Origin: Distichodus sexfasciatus
Lineage: Eukaryota; Chordata; Actinopteri; Characiformes; Distichodontidae
Reading direction: 5' to 3'
DNA length: 64,000 nt
Assembly (NCBI GenBank): GCA_032718565.1
Contig: JAVGVS010000096.1
Location: 1,389,933-1,453,932 of the forward strand
A program made the translations under genes and the position numbers. A model generated the notes under the pieces. It saw nothing but the letters and a program-made list of their open reading frames with translations. It did not search any database and was not told the origin of the DNA. Shown here piece by piece: positions 51,100-62,436 of this stretch. The first letter of the stretch is position 1; every line of letters begins with the position of its first letter.

Positions 51100-53200
51100 T
51101 ACTATTTTTCACACGCATGTTGATATTGATTGTATAGTTCAAATTAACCAACATAAATGTGCAAATCTTTACTTTATTACAGTGTAAGTGTTTTTCAGAT
51201 ATCAGTGCGTATTATATTTAAAATGTCCGCAATTGTTGTTATAAGGTATATTCTTGCACTCTCATTAAAATTCCTACTTTTCTTATTTGTAAAGCGATAT
51301 CCATATTCTTCTATTTATACTGATATTTGTATCTTGTACATAAAAATACATTTTTATTTTTTGGCTTTTAATGTCTAAACACTAAATCAAATTCCTTCTA
51401 TGTGACAACAGACTGTGCAATAAACTCCATTCTGATTCTACAACAACTCAGATGACAATTTCTGTTCCCAAGTTGTATTAAAACATACTTGATGTCAAGG
51501 ATTAGTGTAAATGTAATATGTTTTTCAGCAACATACTGCCAGAATCAGCCTCCCCTGTTAATTCTGGCTTTACTGTTAAATGGCTCTGAAGCCTGTGTAG
51601 GTAAGACATAACACTCTCAAATACAAGTTATTCAAAGCACATAATAATATGATATACAGAAAAGCAACATTATAACATACTGCCAGAAACTGCCTCCCCT
51701 GTTAAATTTGGCTATAGTGTAGGCATGGCTCTGAAAGTTGAATTTCCTTAATATTATGAAAAGTGCGCTGAATGGGCATAGCTGATTATAAGGCCTTAAT
51801 TTGATTTGTATTTCATTGCATTTATGTATGTCACTTTTATCACAGGAAATCAAACTGACGGTTGTTAAGGTATGTTACAAATTATAGAATAATTAATTGA
51901 AGATGATTTATGCTCAGAAATTAACTTTACTGCACAAACTGCTCATCGTTCTTATTGAAAAATGTAGTACATGGAGTGTTGGAGATAAACCTTCCCTACG
52001 TGCCATTGCAGTTTAATTTGAAATGTAGCTTATATATTGTTATGGAATTGTATGTTTACTGGCTTAAGATGGAATTATTTAAAGTAAATTTTAGAAAACA
52101 CAATGCAGATTTAGTAATTACATCAAATGAAATAACAACTGATGAGCAGTTCCCAATAGGCAGACTTTCTGTATGATTATAAAACTCTTCTTTGATATTT
52201 TCATGTCACAAACAATAAATTGTCTTTTTTTCAGAATTCATGCTTTTTAAATGGTGGTGTGGTTTAGTAGTAGGACACTTGTCTACAGATCAAGAAATTG
52301 TGTGGCTGCGAAGGAATGGTCCTTGCTTAAGAGGTGTAGAAGCTGTGGCACAACTCAAGAGAGGCTGAATTTGTTTCTGGAATAGATGATCTCTTTGGCA
52401 TTGCTCATGTCAATTTTCTTTGCATGATGCCAGTTGCTGTGGATCGGGAGTTCCTCTTGGCTCAACAAGAAAAGGGAAGAAGGGAACTAATGTCTGGTAT
52501 AGATGCAAAATTAGTCTGAAGGTTTCGATGGCTCAATGTCAGTTTAATTTGACAAAGACAGAGGATAGGCGTCTGCAAGATGTGTGTGTGTGTTTGTAAA
52601 AAAAAAAAAAAGTGTGCAGCTGAAGGTCTAGGTTATGGTTCATCCAGCAGTAAATGAACCATACTGTGACTTTCTACTGCTGAAATCCCTTTTGGCTAAT
52701 CTAAAATGAATCCAGTGAAATCATAAGCTATGCTTTGAAACTACCAGGCCCAAGCCTTTATGGGGCCCTCAGCAGAAATTCATTTAGGGCCCTCCACCAT
52801 CACCTCAATTTTATTTTTGTAATTATGGGCCCCAAGCGGCGGCTTAATTTGCGTATGCCTTGGGCCTGCCCCAAGCACTACCGGTAAGTTCCAGATACAA
52901 TTTGTGCCATGAGTATGGTGAACGACCACCACATTCTATTTTATTTTAAACAAACAAACAGATTTTTTGTCCTTTTTGTCATTCACTATCTTTGAGGCTA
53001 CTGAGCTTATTCTAAATATTACACTAAGATGCTCAAACCGTTTTCATTCTAAAAATGTAGAAATATTTCTAGGGTACAACCCATGAAAATGACTATTTTC
53101 TCTGGGTGCTTAAGTAATGCGCATTTATTCGTACCGAGTACTAGTAAAATGTCTCGTTTCAAGTTGTCCAAAAGCCAAAAGAATGTTGACAGTGAAAACA
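51100..53200. other. Gene-free stretch before FBXO28
   Basis: AT-rich. A ~65 bp duplication (ACATACTGCCAGAA core) lies at 51531-51596 and 51675-51740. A degenerate tRNA-like segment is near 52252-52340. An element with inverted ends CCAGGCCCAAG and CTTGGGCCTG spans about 52745-52870. No gene was seen. Confidence 0.55.
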
Positions 53201-53640
53201 AAGCATTTTAAAGATGAGTGGACGGAAGCTTTGCATCTATACTCAGTGAGGTTTTTTTTTTTTTTTTTTTAAATCAGACGTCATTTCCTCCGATCTTGAA
53301 GCAGAGAAGATGGCTGCTATTGTGGAGAGAGTTGAGGGAGGCGGTGGATCTGTCGATTCCGAATCGGTTTCTCCCCGATTGCCCTCTCCACCGCCGGACC
53401 AGCTTCATCAAAACAATCCGCTCCTGGGACTGCCCATCGTGGCCATCGACACCATTCTCAATTTTTTGTCTTACGACGAAATCAGCCTGCTGCGCCTGGT
53501 GAGAGGAGCTCAAACAAAAACAAAGGCTGTGTCCCAAATCGCGATTTCGCGCACTAGGTGTCGCGGCGATTGCTGTTTTGCCACGGCGCCTTGTCCACTC
53601 TTCTGCGCCCGCGTGCGGTTTGGGACGCAGCCATAGCCTT
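53130..53640 (+). promoter_or_regulatory. FBXO28 promoter and CpG-rich first exon
   Basis: CpG-dense sequence surrounds the FBXO28 start codon and continues about 140 bp into the intron (53540-53640). A T homopolymer (53251-53270) lies 40 bp upstream of the ATG. The transcription start cannot be fixed. Confidence 0.5.
53310..53498 (+). CDS. FBXO28: FBXO28 exon 1
   Basis: 63 codons from ATG, ending in phase 0 at CTG|GTGAGA. It encodes a Gly/Ser/Pro-rich start and the first half of the F-box (NPLLGLPIVAIDTILNFLSY). Confidence 0.94.
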
Positions 53641-56600
53641 TCTTGGCCAGTGCGGCATCGGTTGCGAGCTAGCTCACTGGCTAACTTAGCTGATTAGCCA
53701 GTAATAGAACGCGTAACAGGTTTTATTCAAGTTGTTGACTTTGTTTTGAAGTGTCTTTAAAGAAAATAGTGATCAATATGTTTGTACATATTCAGTGTTT
53801 TATTGCGGCTACACGTTTTAGTTATTGGAACGTTAGCTCTATGTTCCTTATGCAACACTGACACTCCCTTACAAAAAAAGAGAACAATTTAACATTGTTG
53901 TGGAACATTAGGACTATACTTTGATTATATTTTAAAATATGCCATATTTAGATTCATTTAGGGGTATTCTGGTTGCAGTAGTGGCCAGAAGATGTTTCCA
54001 TTTTAATACCATGATGCATTTGTTAATGTTAACAGTGATTCAGAGTTATTATTGCTTGGAGCCTTTTACTAAGTCAATTTGTTACACATGTAAATGTTAA
54101 GTATACATATAAAGATGATATTTAAGACCACAACAAGCAAGATATTTCTGTACCAGCGGAATATTTTGGAAATTAGGATTGATAACGCTAGAAGGAAAGT
54201 AACAGTTGTAGAACTGGTACATTTTTTCCCAGATCATAGAATTACGAAAGGAGTTTTAAACAGGGCAGAATTGACCTTGCTATTAGACTTATATGAACAA
54301 CTGTGCACAAACAGCTGGTGTTTTAAGAACCACTGTCAGTGAAATTTTAGTTAATATGCTGTTCAACATCTGGAATGACATATTTGATATCACAGGATTC
54401 TTGATGAAACATTTAGCAGACATTCTTATCCAGAGTGAATTCCCTTATGTTTACAGGGTTAGTCTTCCTGGAGCAAGTTTGGGTTAAGGGTCTTGCTCAG
54501 GGGCCTAGTGGTGGTAGTGTTGCAAGTATGGCAAGCCTGATTTTAACCTACAGCCTCTTGGTCTGTAGGTGAGCATCCTACCACTAGACCACCGTCACCA
54601 TTTTTATGGTAGTGCAGTGTTTAAACTAATATGGTGGTTATAGCCTTTGGCAAGTGGTGGTCAACCTTCTGGAGCTGTGTGATTATACAGCAATTAGTGA
54701 CAAGTAGTAGAGTAAAGCTGGACCTAATATTTGAAAGGTTGGACATCTTAGTTCGCCCAAGAACTTCTTCAGTTACTTGATATTTTATTGGGAAGTCCTG
54801 TGAAGGTTATGTGACTGGAAATATGTTAACAATGTTTAGCTGCATCCATTGTGAATTACCGTATCTTATTTGTACTTGTGTACATACAGTATACAGTTGT
54901 ATCCTAACTGTCCATAATTGTATTTACCTAAATTGTATTGTATGCTTGTAACCTATTTTTTATAGGTGTGCAAGCGCATGGATATGATTTGTCAGCGGAT
55001 GCTTAATCAAGGCTTTCTCAAAGTGGAGCGCTATCACAGTCTCTGCCAGAAACAAGTCAAAGCCCAACTGCCTCGGTGAGGTCAAGCACTCATGCAAGAC
55101 TTAAAATCAGTTAGAGATACTGTTGGGTACCTTTCACATCAGTGTGCTTTCTTCCCCTGGCAAGCATTGTCATATTAAACAAAGCTAATACTATAGTTTA
55201 AATAGCAAATGGAAATTTAACCGCAGTAAATGTCTATCTATTTCTATCCTAATGCTGCTGTAAATGTAAACTGCATTGAAAAGCTGGGCTAACCTAATTT
55301 AAATTAATTAAAACTTTTCACCCAATTCCGTATGTCCGGCTCAGCTCGTGCACGCCGCTGCTGATGAGTTTGTGAATTTGGCACCTTTTGATTTGATGTG
55401 AACCGATACCCGCAAGTACCAACATCATTCAGTATACCGACCTCGGTACTCAACCCTAGTTAGAGGTACATGGGGTTAGAAAATGAATGTGACTAAATTA
55501 TAGCTTTATATGTCTGATGAGGGCTGAGCATAAGCAGAAACATTGGTCACAATAGCCAGTGTTACATGTATTTTGAGAATAGATCACATGCTTAATGATA
55601 AAGTTTGATTGTCAGTGGTGTCCATTCACTTAAGGACTATGTGAGAATGAAATACAGCACAGTCGCTACTTTATAAAAAGGCTTGTGGGGGCAAGATGAC
55701 ACTCTAAAAGCAGTAGTCTTGTCAATAATTAAGAAGGGATGACCTACTTATGCTGGTGCAGTTCTCCTGGCCTCCTTGATAGTTCCCACCAGTGACACCT
55801 CAGAGTAGTTTTCATACTGCTCTGAGGGACTTTGTTAAGCTGTTAGATATTCATTCTAATGACATAAATGAGTGTGTATGTACTTGTGTTACATGTACCA
55901 ATGATGATTTTGCTCTTCAATTTAGACTTGATTCGTGTCTAGGTTGTTCATGAAATTCTAGCTATTTTACTGTCAATATTCAGAGAATGAAAACTCCAAC
56001 ACCGTTAGTTTCAGAAGTCGAATGCATCTTTTTGCTGTCTTATCATCTTGTTAATAAGACTGCGAGTCATAACCGTTAATCTTTCATGCTGTAATCGATT
56101 CCTGAGGGAAATATATTTAGTCCGTATGCCACTGTCTGTTTTGCCAGGCGGGAATCGGAGAGGAGGAACCACTCCCTGGCCCGCCATGCGGACATCTTAG
56201 CTGCTGTGGAAACCCGCCTGTCCCTGCTAAACATGACTTTCATGAAATACGTGGATTCCAATCTGTGCTGTTTCATACCTGGCAAGGTAGCTCATTTGCT
56301 TTCTGAAATTACTTTAGAATTAAGTGCCAATTTTAATAAATATCTATCACTATGTTCAGTCTTACATTAAGCATTTAAATGAACATGCTTTTGTAGATTT
56401 GTTACCCACTTTATATATACAGTATATATATATATTTGTGTGTACTTTTATTATTGAACTATTAGTATAAAGGCTCAGTTCTATGCACAGAAGACCTAAT
56501 TAACATTGTATAGTTAATGTACCCAATGATTGTCACATGACATTTTTTTCCTCAAATCTTGCCTAAATATGATGTATAGATCAGACTAGGGCTATAAATA

Positions 56601-58596
56601 ACGATTATTTTGATAATTGATTAATCTGTCGCTTATTGGTTTTTGATTAATCGATTATTAATTTGATAAAAAGGAAAAATAACAATTTCATTTCCAGCAT
56701 TTTTATGAATAAACCAAACTGTCGTCTTCTGTTTTTCTGTTGTTCCCTTACATAAAATTGAAAACAAAAATTCCGATTGAAAATGAAGAAATATTAAAGT
56801 TTTGGCCATTTTTGAGCATTTTGGCCTATAAATCATTTTTGCGCAAGATGGCGTTTCACGTGAGAGTCGCGTCACAATAACACGGTGGACACGCATCAGG
56901 AATAAACACTGAAAATATCAATTAAATGGCTGTATTGTGAGTAGAACGCTGGTCGATTTGTATTATTTATCAGCTAAAAAGTGAGTTTTGTCTGTAATAA
57001 ATGGGACAATTTGTCTGAACTTGAACGCTTTAGGGAATGTTGGACATCCCTGTGAAGTCGTGTGCGCTAACACAAGCATGTTTACATCGTGTTTACATGT
57101 TTACATTTATGCATTTTTCTGCAATTACTTCAGTTTTTGTGACGAGGCACGGCACTGGTTCTCGTCTCTTTCTTATTCTTCTTTAATGACCGTCAGGATC
57201 CAGCATAATGGTGCGTTACCACCACCGTGGCTTTGGTTAGCTTACTGCCCCCACATTAGGGGGTCGCCACTGTACTTACGTGCATAATAATGTAGACTTA
57301 ACTAATCAATTAATAAATTAGTTGCCAACTATTTTGATAGTCGATTGTAATCGATTGGTTGTTGCAGCCCTAGATCAGACTTAGTCACTCCAATTAATAG
57401 ACTTTTTTCTACTGTTATATAAGTATTTTGTCACAAGAGGCATTTGATCTGCTCCTAATCATTAATTTTATTAGATATCATTCCCAAACAAATAACAGAA
57501 GCATTATAAAATACAAGGAATGATATTGCAGTACAGTCATTTTTTTGTAAATACCAGCAATTTTGTAAAATTTAATTAGAAACTTGTCACCTTCAGATTG
57601 AACCTATACATTTTCTGTTACTTTTACATTTGATACATTTGTATCCTGCATCATTCAGGTGATAGATGAAATTTACAGAGTCTTGCGCTACGTGAACTCC
57701 ACCCGTGCTCCACAAAGGGCTCATGAAGTACTACAGGAGCTTAGAGACATCTCGTCCATGGCTATGGAGTACTTTGACGAGAAGATCGTCCCCATTCTTA
57801 AGAAGAAGCTTCCAGGGGCCGACCTGTCTGGACGCCTCATAGGATCTGCCCCAGGTAAGATTCATACACTCGTATTGCTGTGTGGATTTATGACGTTTGG
57901 AAACATTAGGGATATCAGAGGATGGATCAGCATTTGTTTTATAGATGAGTTCTTGAAACAAGATCTTGTGATTAACCCCAGTGTATGATCTGAAAATATG
58001 TAAAATCTACCTGATAAAAGACTAGATATTTGATTGTCGACAGTGTCTAAATTGGCCCTCCTTCCCTAAACTGGCCCGCCTTCTGATCCCTTTTTCTTCC
58101 CTGCCGTCCCGCAGTGGCCGGGCCGTCCACATCATTGACCACAATGACCCTGCTAGCCAAGAACACGCCGTCACGCTCGGAGATGACAAAGGTGCAGCAG
58201 CAGGTGAAGGTGAATGGCGCGTCCATGACGGCGCTGCGGCGGGAGATGCAGGAGGTCCGTGTCAAGCAGCTGGAGCAGCAGAAGCAGCTGCAGGACCAGG
58301 AGCAGAAGCTGCTGGAGCAGACACAGGTTATTGGCGAGCAGAATGCCCGCCTCGCAGAGCTCGAGCACAAGCTGCGCGAACTCATGGACAGTGCAGTGGG
58401 TGCTTCCTCCTCTTCACCCCCCTCTTCCTCCTCCTCGGCTATTGCCGTGCCGGCATCCACCTCTGTGGCGACAGGGGTCTCGGGCCCGGTGGCCACATCG
58501 GCAGGGCAGGCGGGTGATGGCAGCCCGCACCGCAAACGGCCACGGAAATGTTCGGACCTGCCGCGTCACTCCAAACGCCTGCGGAGCAAGAAGTAG
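53310..58596 (+). CDS. FBXO28: FBXO28, F-box protein 28 (five exons)
   Basis: Exons 53310-53498, 54966-55075, 56148-56286, 57659-57854 and 58115-58596 join to 371 codons plus TAG, close to the human length of about 368. The F-box is at about residues 36-84 (LLGLPIVAIDTILNFLSYDE, then ISLLRLVCKRMDMICQRML). A conserved alpha-helical middle follows, then a Gln/Glu-rich coiled coil (about 235-302), a Ser/Pro/Ala-rich linker and a basic C-terminus (PHRKRPRK, SKRLRSKK) that looks like a nuclear signal. Known role: substrate adaptor of an SCF (SKP1-CUL1) ubiquitin ligase, nuclear and linked to mitosis and transcription. Its neighbour DEGS1 matches the human order. The start is chosen because the family N-terminus begins MAAxVE... 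and it is the first ATG in the CpG island. Confidence 0.95.
54410..54600 (-). mobile_element. tRNA-derived SINE (diverged copy)
   Basis: TTAGCAGACATTCTTATCCA at the left and CATCCTACCACTAGACCACC at the right match the SINE at 6323-6522 in the same orientation. It lies in FBXO28 intron 1. Confidence 0.7.
54966..55075 (+). CDS. FBXO28: FBXO28 exon 2
   Basis: Acceptor TTTTATAG, donor CCTCG|GTGAGG. It encodes VCKRMDMICQRMLNQGFLKV then ERYHSLCQKQVKAQLP, completing the F-box. Confidence 0.95.
56148..56286 (+). CDS. FBXO28: FBXO28 exon 3
   Basis: Acceptor TTTGCCAG, donor GGCAAG|GTAGCT. It encodes RESERRNHSLARHADILAAV and LNMTFMKYVDSNLCCFIPGK, a highly conserved helical block. Confidence 0.95.
56587..57372. 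mobile_element. hAT-type non-autonomous element with target duplication
   Basis: Ends TAGGGCTATAAATAACGATT and (reverse) GTTGTTGCAGCCCTA are inverted. The exact 8 bp duplication GATCAGAC flanks it (56579-56586 and 57373-57380). 786 bp, no transposase frame, inside FBXO28 intron 3. Confidence 0.92.
57659..57854 (+). CDS. FBXO28: FBXO28 exon 4
   Basis: Acceptor CATTCAG, donor CCCCAG|GTAAGA. It encodes VIDEIYRVLRYVNSTRAPQR and MAMEYFDEKIVPILKKKLPG, ending SAPG. The frame stays open into the intron, which is not used. Confidence 0.95.
58115..58596 (+). CDS. FBXO28: FBXO28 exon 5 (coiled coil and C-terminus)
   Basis: Acceptor CGTCCCGCAG precedes TGGCCGGG. It encodes VAGPSTSLTTMTLLAKNTPS, a long charged coiled coil (LEQQKQLQDQEQKLLEQTQV), a serine run and the basic end RHSKRLRSKK before TAG. 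GC-rich third positions contrast with the flanking UTR. Confidence 0.95.
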
Positions 58597-61500
58597 AGGG
58601 ACGTTTTCTCTGGATCCTCCCCCTCACCTCCCTTTTTGTTTTTATGAGTTTCGATCATTTTGTGTTTTGGAGACTTGTCTTCGCATTCTCCGGTTTTCTT
58701 TGCACCCGCTTGCGTTCCTCGTCTGCTAAGACGACGAGCAAAGGCAAATCTTCTTTGTTTTTACTTGTTTAAACAACTGCTATGTGCTCCTTCATATCTT
58801 ACACTAACGTGGCCCTGGGGATCCTGGTCTTGGTCAAGGCAACCCTCGCCTTTTGCTGTTAAATCTGGACTCGCATGTACACACACAAACGCAGCTTGAA
58901 GGTCACTGTAGGCAAAGGAAAAGAAAAGCATTTAGAGGGACTTCATTGATTGTACAGCCAAGTACCAATGCATGATCTTCCCTCCCCTGGCAAATTTTAC
59001 AGCAAGAGGCAGAACAGAGCACATTGTAACATAGGTAGTGTCTGCAAAATGACCATGTAGCCTGTTTCCTTTCCTAGCAGCTGTTTATATACTGGTATAT
59101 CCCCCTGCTTAAAATTGAGAACACCATCTAGTTTATCTAGTTTATTTTACTATTCAGATGGTATCACTTTCAGAAAGAAAAATTGTCTCTAAGATTTGGA
59201 TTGCATGTCAAACGTGATCAAGGAATGACATAGGATTGGCAGTCGATAACTGAAAATTGAGTAGCATCACAGGGCAACAAGGTGGCCAGTGGCAGTGGTT
59301 GCGCACACACACGCTTATTTAAGAGTGCAATAAGGGTTGCTTTGCCACCAGAAAAAAAAAAAGTTCACCTTTTTTGCTTTAGGAAGAACTACTGCTACTG
59401 AACTGAGCTCCATTTTTATTGTGTGCTTGCTAATACATTGACTGAAATTGGAACAGACAGTTGAGCTCCTTTAAAACGCTGGTTCAGGCAAATAGTGCCC
59501 AAGTAGCAGTCAAAGTGGCACCAAGCCTAGTCTCCATTATCTAGGCATGTTGGCAAGCAACGCTAGCTTTCATTCCTTTAAAGTCATATTGGTTTTAATT
59601 TTCCATTACTTACACTCACAATGGGATTCCTTTGCATATATACAACTGTAGAAGTGGGATCTAAAAATATTTTTGGCATCAGTGTACCCTGTTCATGTGA
59701 CACGAAGGCGCCTACAGCAGGTGGTCACACCCATTGAGATTAAAGGCTTGTTCTCACCGGATTTTGGGTCATATGATCTCAGCCCTGAAGGAAATTTGTG
59801 CAAAATGAGTTGCACCCGTGGCAGTGCTGTGAGCCTAATGGCATTTCTTGTCAGATGTGAAGTTTGAAGTATTACAGGCAATTTTTTTTTTTCTGGCAGC
59901 AGGCCTTAGTTGACTTCTCATGCCTCTGTTTTAAAAGCATAGGAGTCACTGTTCTGGACAAAATAGTTCAGGTTTGAATCTGAGATTTAAAATATAGCAA
60001 ACTGTTGTTGTACTACATCATACTGTTTAAATTGTGCAACCAGATGCCTGCCTAAAACAGTTGTCACATGTTTTTGGTGTAAAAGGTCATTGTTGAATGT
60101 GATCACTGGTTTTAAACAACAAATGGAACGCTTAAAAGGTAGATCTCTCAAATTATTCTGACATGGCGACCAGTGAATGAAAGCAAGTCTTATTTCTTAT
60201 CTGGCCATAATTTTTGAATGTTCTTTGTATTTTTAGCAATGCTGGTCAGACAATCCCAAAGGTTTATGAAGTACTATGTTTTTAGACCTTATGGTCTGTT
60301 TAAACAAGTCATTTTGCCACCCCACCACTTTCATCAGAACTGTGACCATGGTCTAAATCCATTAAGATATTTCATATAGTGCCGAACTTTGCAGCTAATC
60401 TTAATACATATGCTGGGTCACAGATCAGCAGTGACCTCTGACCTGTTGAGGGCTTGCTTTGGAATCGCATGATTTAAATCAACAAGCAGGGCACTAAGAA
60501 ATATGTTATAACTTGTGGCTTACTGCGAGACTGTCTCAGTCTTAGAAATGACAGTACTGTAAACATTATGTAAGTCATGAGTCCAGAATGTGGATTATTT
60601 CATGTATGTTATAAGAAAAAGTAATATTGTAAATTGCCTGTTTTAGGCAAAGAAAAAATGGTTTGTTGCACATATTGCTGTTACAAATGTACAAATGAAT
60701 CATATTAAACATCATTACGGCATAGCCATGTGGATTTGGGTGTTCAGGGTGATGAGTCTTTGTCCATTTACCAATACAGTTATGTTGGTGGTCTACTGCT
60801 TGCGTAACTCTCATCTTCTTCTTCCTCTTTCGCCTTTTCCCTTCAGGGGTCGCCACAGCGAATCATCTGTCTCCATGTGTTATTTAAATGTATACCCCTA
60901 CTTGAATCAGATCAGAGCCCTAGTATGAATTCACACAAGAAAAGATTAAAACACTAACTATTGTAAAACGCATTAGTATGTTCTTTACTTGAGGACTTCT
61001 AGTCAAATGCTGGTAAGTGAGCAAAAACACTTCATTTAAGAAGCAGGTAAAAATTTCAACTTGTTGGGAGATCACAAACCTGCTAAAATATATTTTATAA
61101 GGGTTGCATTGTCTGGAGCATTCGTAACTAGTCATGAACATGAAGTCATGAAGTCTGCCCAGAAACATTTGTGTTGATAGTAATGCAAATACAAGCCCTT
61201 CGCTCTAGTTTAACTGAATTCCTGCTGCCTTCTGTGCCACTGGGACATCACAGTGTACATGGGCGTTGTCTTAACTTGCCCATTGTTCTTTGTTCTATAC
61301 AGCTGTGGGGGTGGGTTTAAGAGGGGCCTCACAAATAACTGATGGTTCAGAATAGAAAACTGAAAACAATCATTAAAAATTTTACTCATGCCCTAAGAAT
61401 ATTCCTTTGGGCAATCTAGTAGAATGTAACGGATGTTGAAATGCAAAATAGGCCCCTATATCAGGAAAAGGATACTAATCCAAATCTAATGTAAAGTCCC

Positions 61501-61662
61501 CAGGGCCCTAAATGACATTATCATTTACATGCATTTATATTATAGTGCCGATGGTAGAACTCTCCACAATGAACTGCAATGCAAAATGATTTTTTTCCTC
61601 CCTTTGTGTGGCAGCAAATAAATACCACATCTTTTGCAAAAGAAGTTGCAAAATGGAATAAA
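58597..61662 (+). other. Probable FBXO28 3' UTR and downstream DNA
   Basis: No gene was found between the FBXO28 stop and DEGS1. AATAAA motifs at 61617-61622 and 61657-61662 are possible polyadenylation signals, giving a ~3 kb UTR. A fish-dispersed fragment (TTTCCCTTCAGGGGTCGCCA) lies near 60836. Confidence 0.45.
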
Positions 61663-62099
61663 GTCAATAATTGCAGCTATTTAGGAATTAGTTAAATAAC
61701 CAGATGGACTGTCACATGGAAGCAAATTGAAAACTTTTTTTTGTAGTTTTCTACATAGCTATAGCTATTTATAGCTGTAACAGTAAATTGTATTGTTAAA
61801 GTAAACGATGAAGTATTGTAAGTGGTTTAGTAAGAGACATTTGGTGGAACTTGTGTCCTCATCTAAAATGCCTAGAGCTAGATTATGCCACATGTACTGG
61901 ATGAGAAAATATTTTCAGTTTAATTCAATAATCAATTCCAACTGCGCTGTTATCTGTTAATGTGGATACTGGGTGTTATATCGGGTTTTAATTTGTCAAA
62001 TAGACGGAATAATGGATAAAAATGTCAAAATAACAATACTAATGCATTGTTAAAGAGTAAAGGGTTGAGTGCATAACAGTTTCATGATGGACCTACGGT

Positions 62100-62354
62100 A
62101 TTATGAAAAAATACCTGCCACTATGACATGAAATCGTTGCCACCGACGCAAGCCCCTCCCATTTGGTTTTAACGTAAGCGTTCGCTTTAAGGACGTGTCT
62201 CCGGCGCAAGTTAACTGTTCACAACGAGGAAGGAAGCGGCTACGGGCAAGGCGTTGTTGGTTGGAACAGAGCCCCGTAAAGTGCGAGTACGCCATAAATC
62301 TCGCAGCTTGTTTTTACAGAGTCCGTTCGGATTTGTTTAAAAGCAAGCGGACAA
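62100..62354 (+). promoter_or_regulatory. DEGS1 promoter and 5' UTR region
   Basis: CpG content rises from about 62130 to the ATG at 62355, with a GC-box-like CCCCTCCC at 62152. The transcription start cannot be seen. This stretch separates DEGS1 from the AT-rich FBXO28 downstream DNA. Confidence 0.5.
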
Positions 62355-62436
62355 ATGGGAAACAGAGTTGCTCGCGACGACTATGAATGGGTTTACACAG
62401 ATCAACCACATGCGGACCGCAGAAAAGAAATTTTGG
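62355..62436 (+). CDS. DEGS1: DEGS1, sphingolipid delta(4)-desaturase, coding exon 1
   Basis: ATG in good context (ACAAATGG) opens 27 codons and one base before donor TTGG|GTGAGT. The peptide MGNRVARDDYEWVYTDQPHA then DRRKEIL matches the start of vertebrate DEGS1. The Gly at position 2 fits the N-myristoylation site known for the family. DEGS1 is an ER membrane enzyme that makes ceramide from dihydroceramide. The remaining exons, with the His boxes, lie beyond 64000. Its position after FBXO28 supports DEGS1 rather than DEGS2. Confidence 0.92.

Noticed and set aside
58047..58535. 162-codon - strand frame opposite FBXO28 exon 5
   Set aside because: Shadow of a GC-rich coiled-coil exon.
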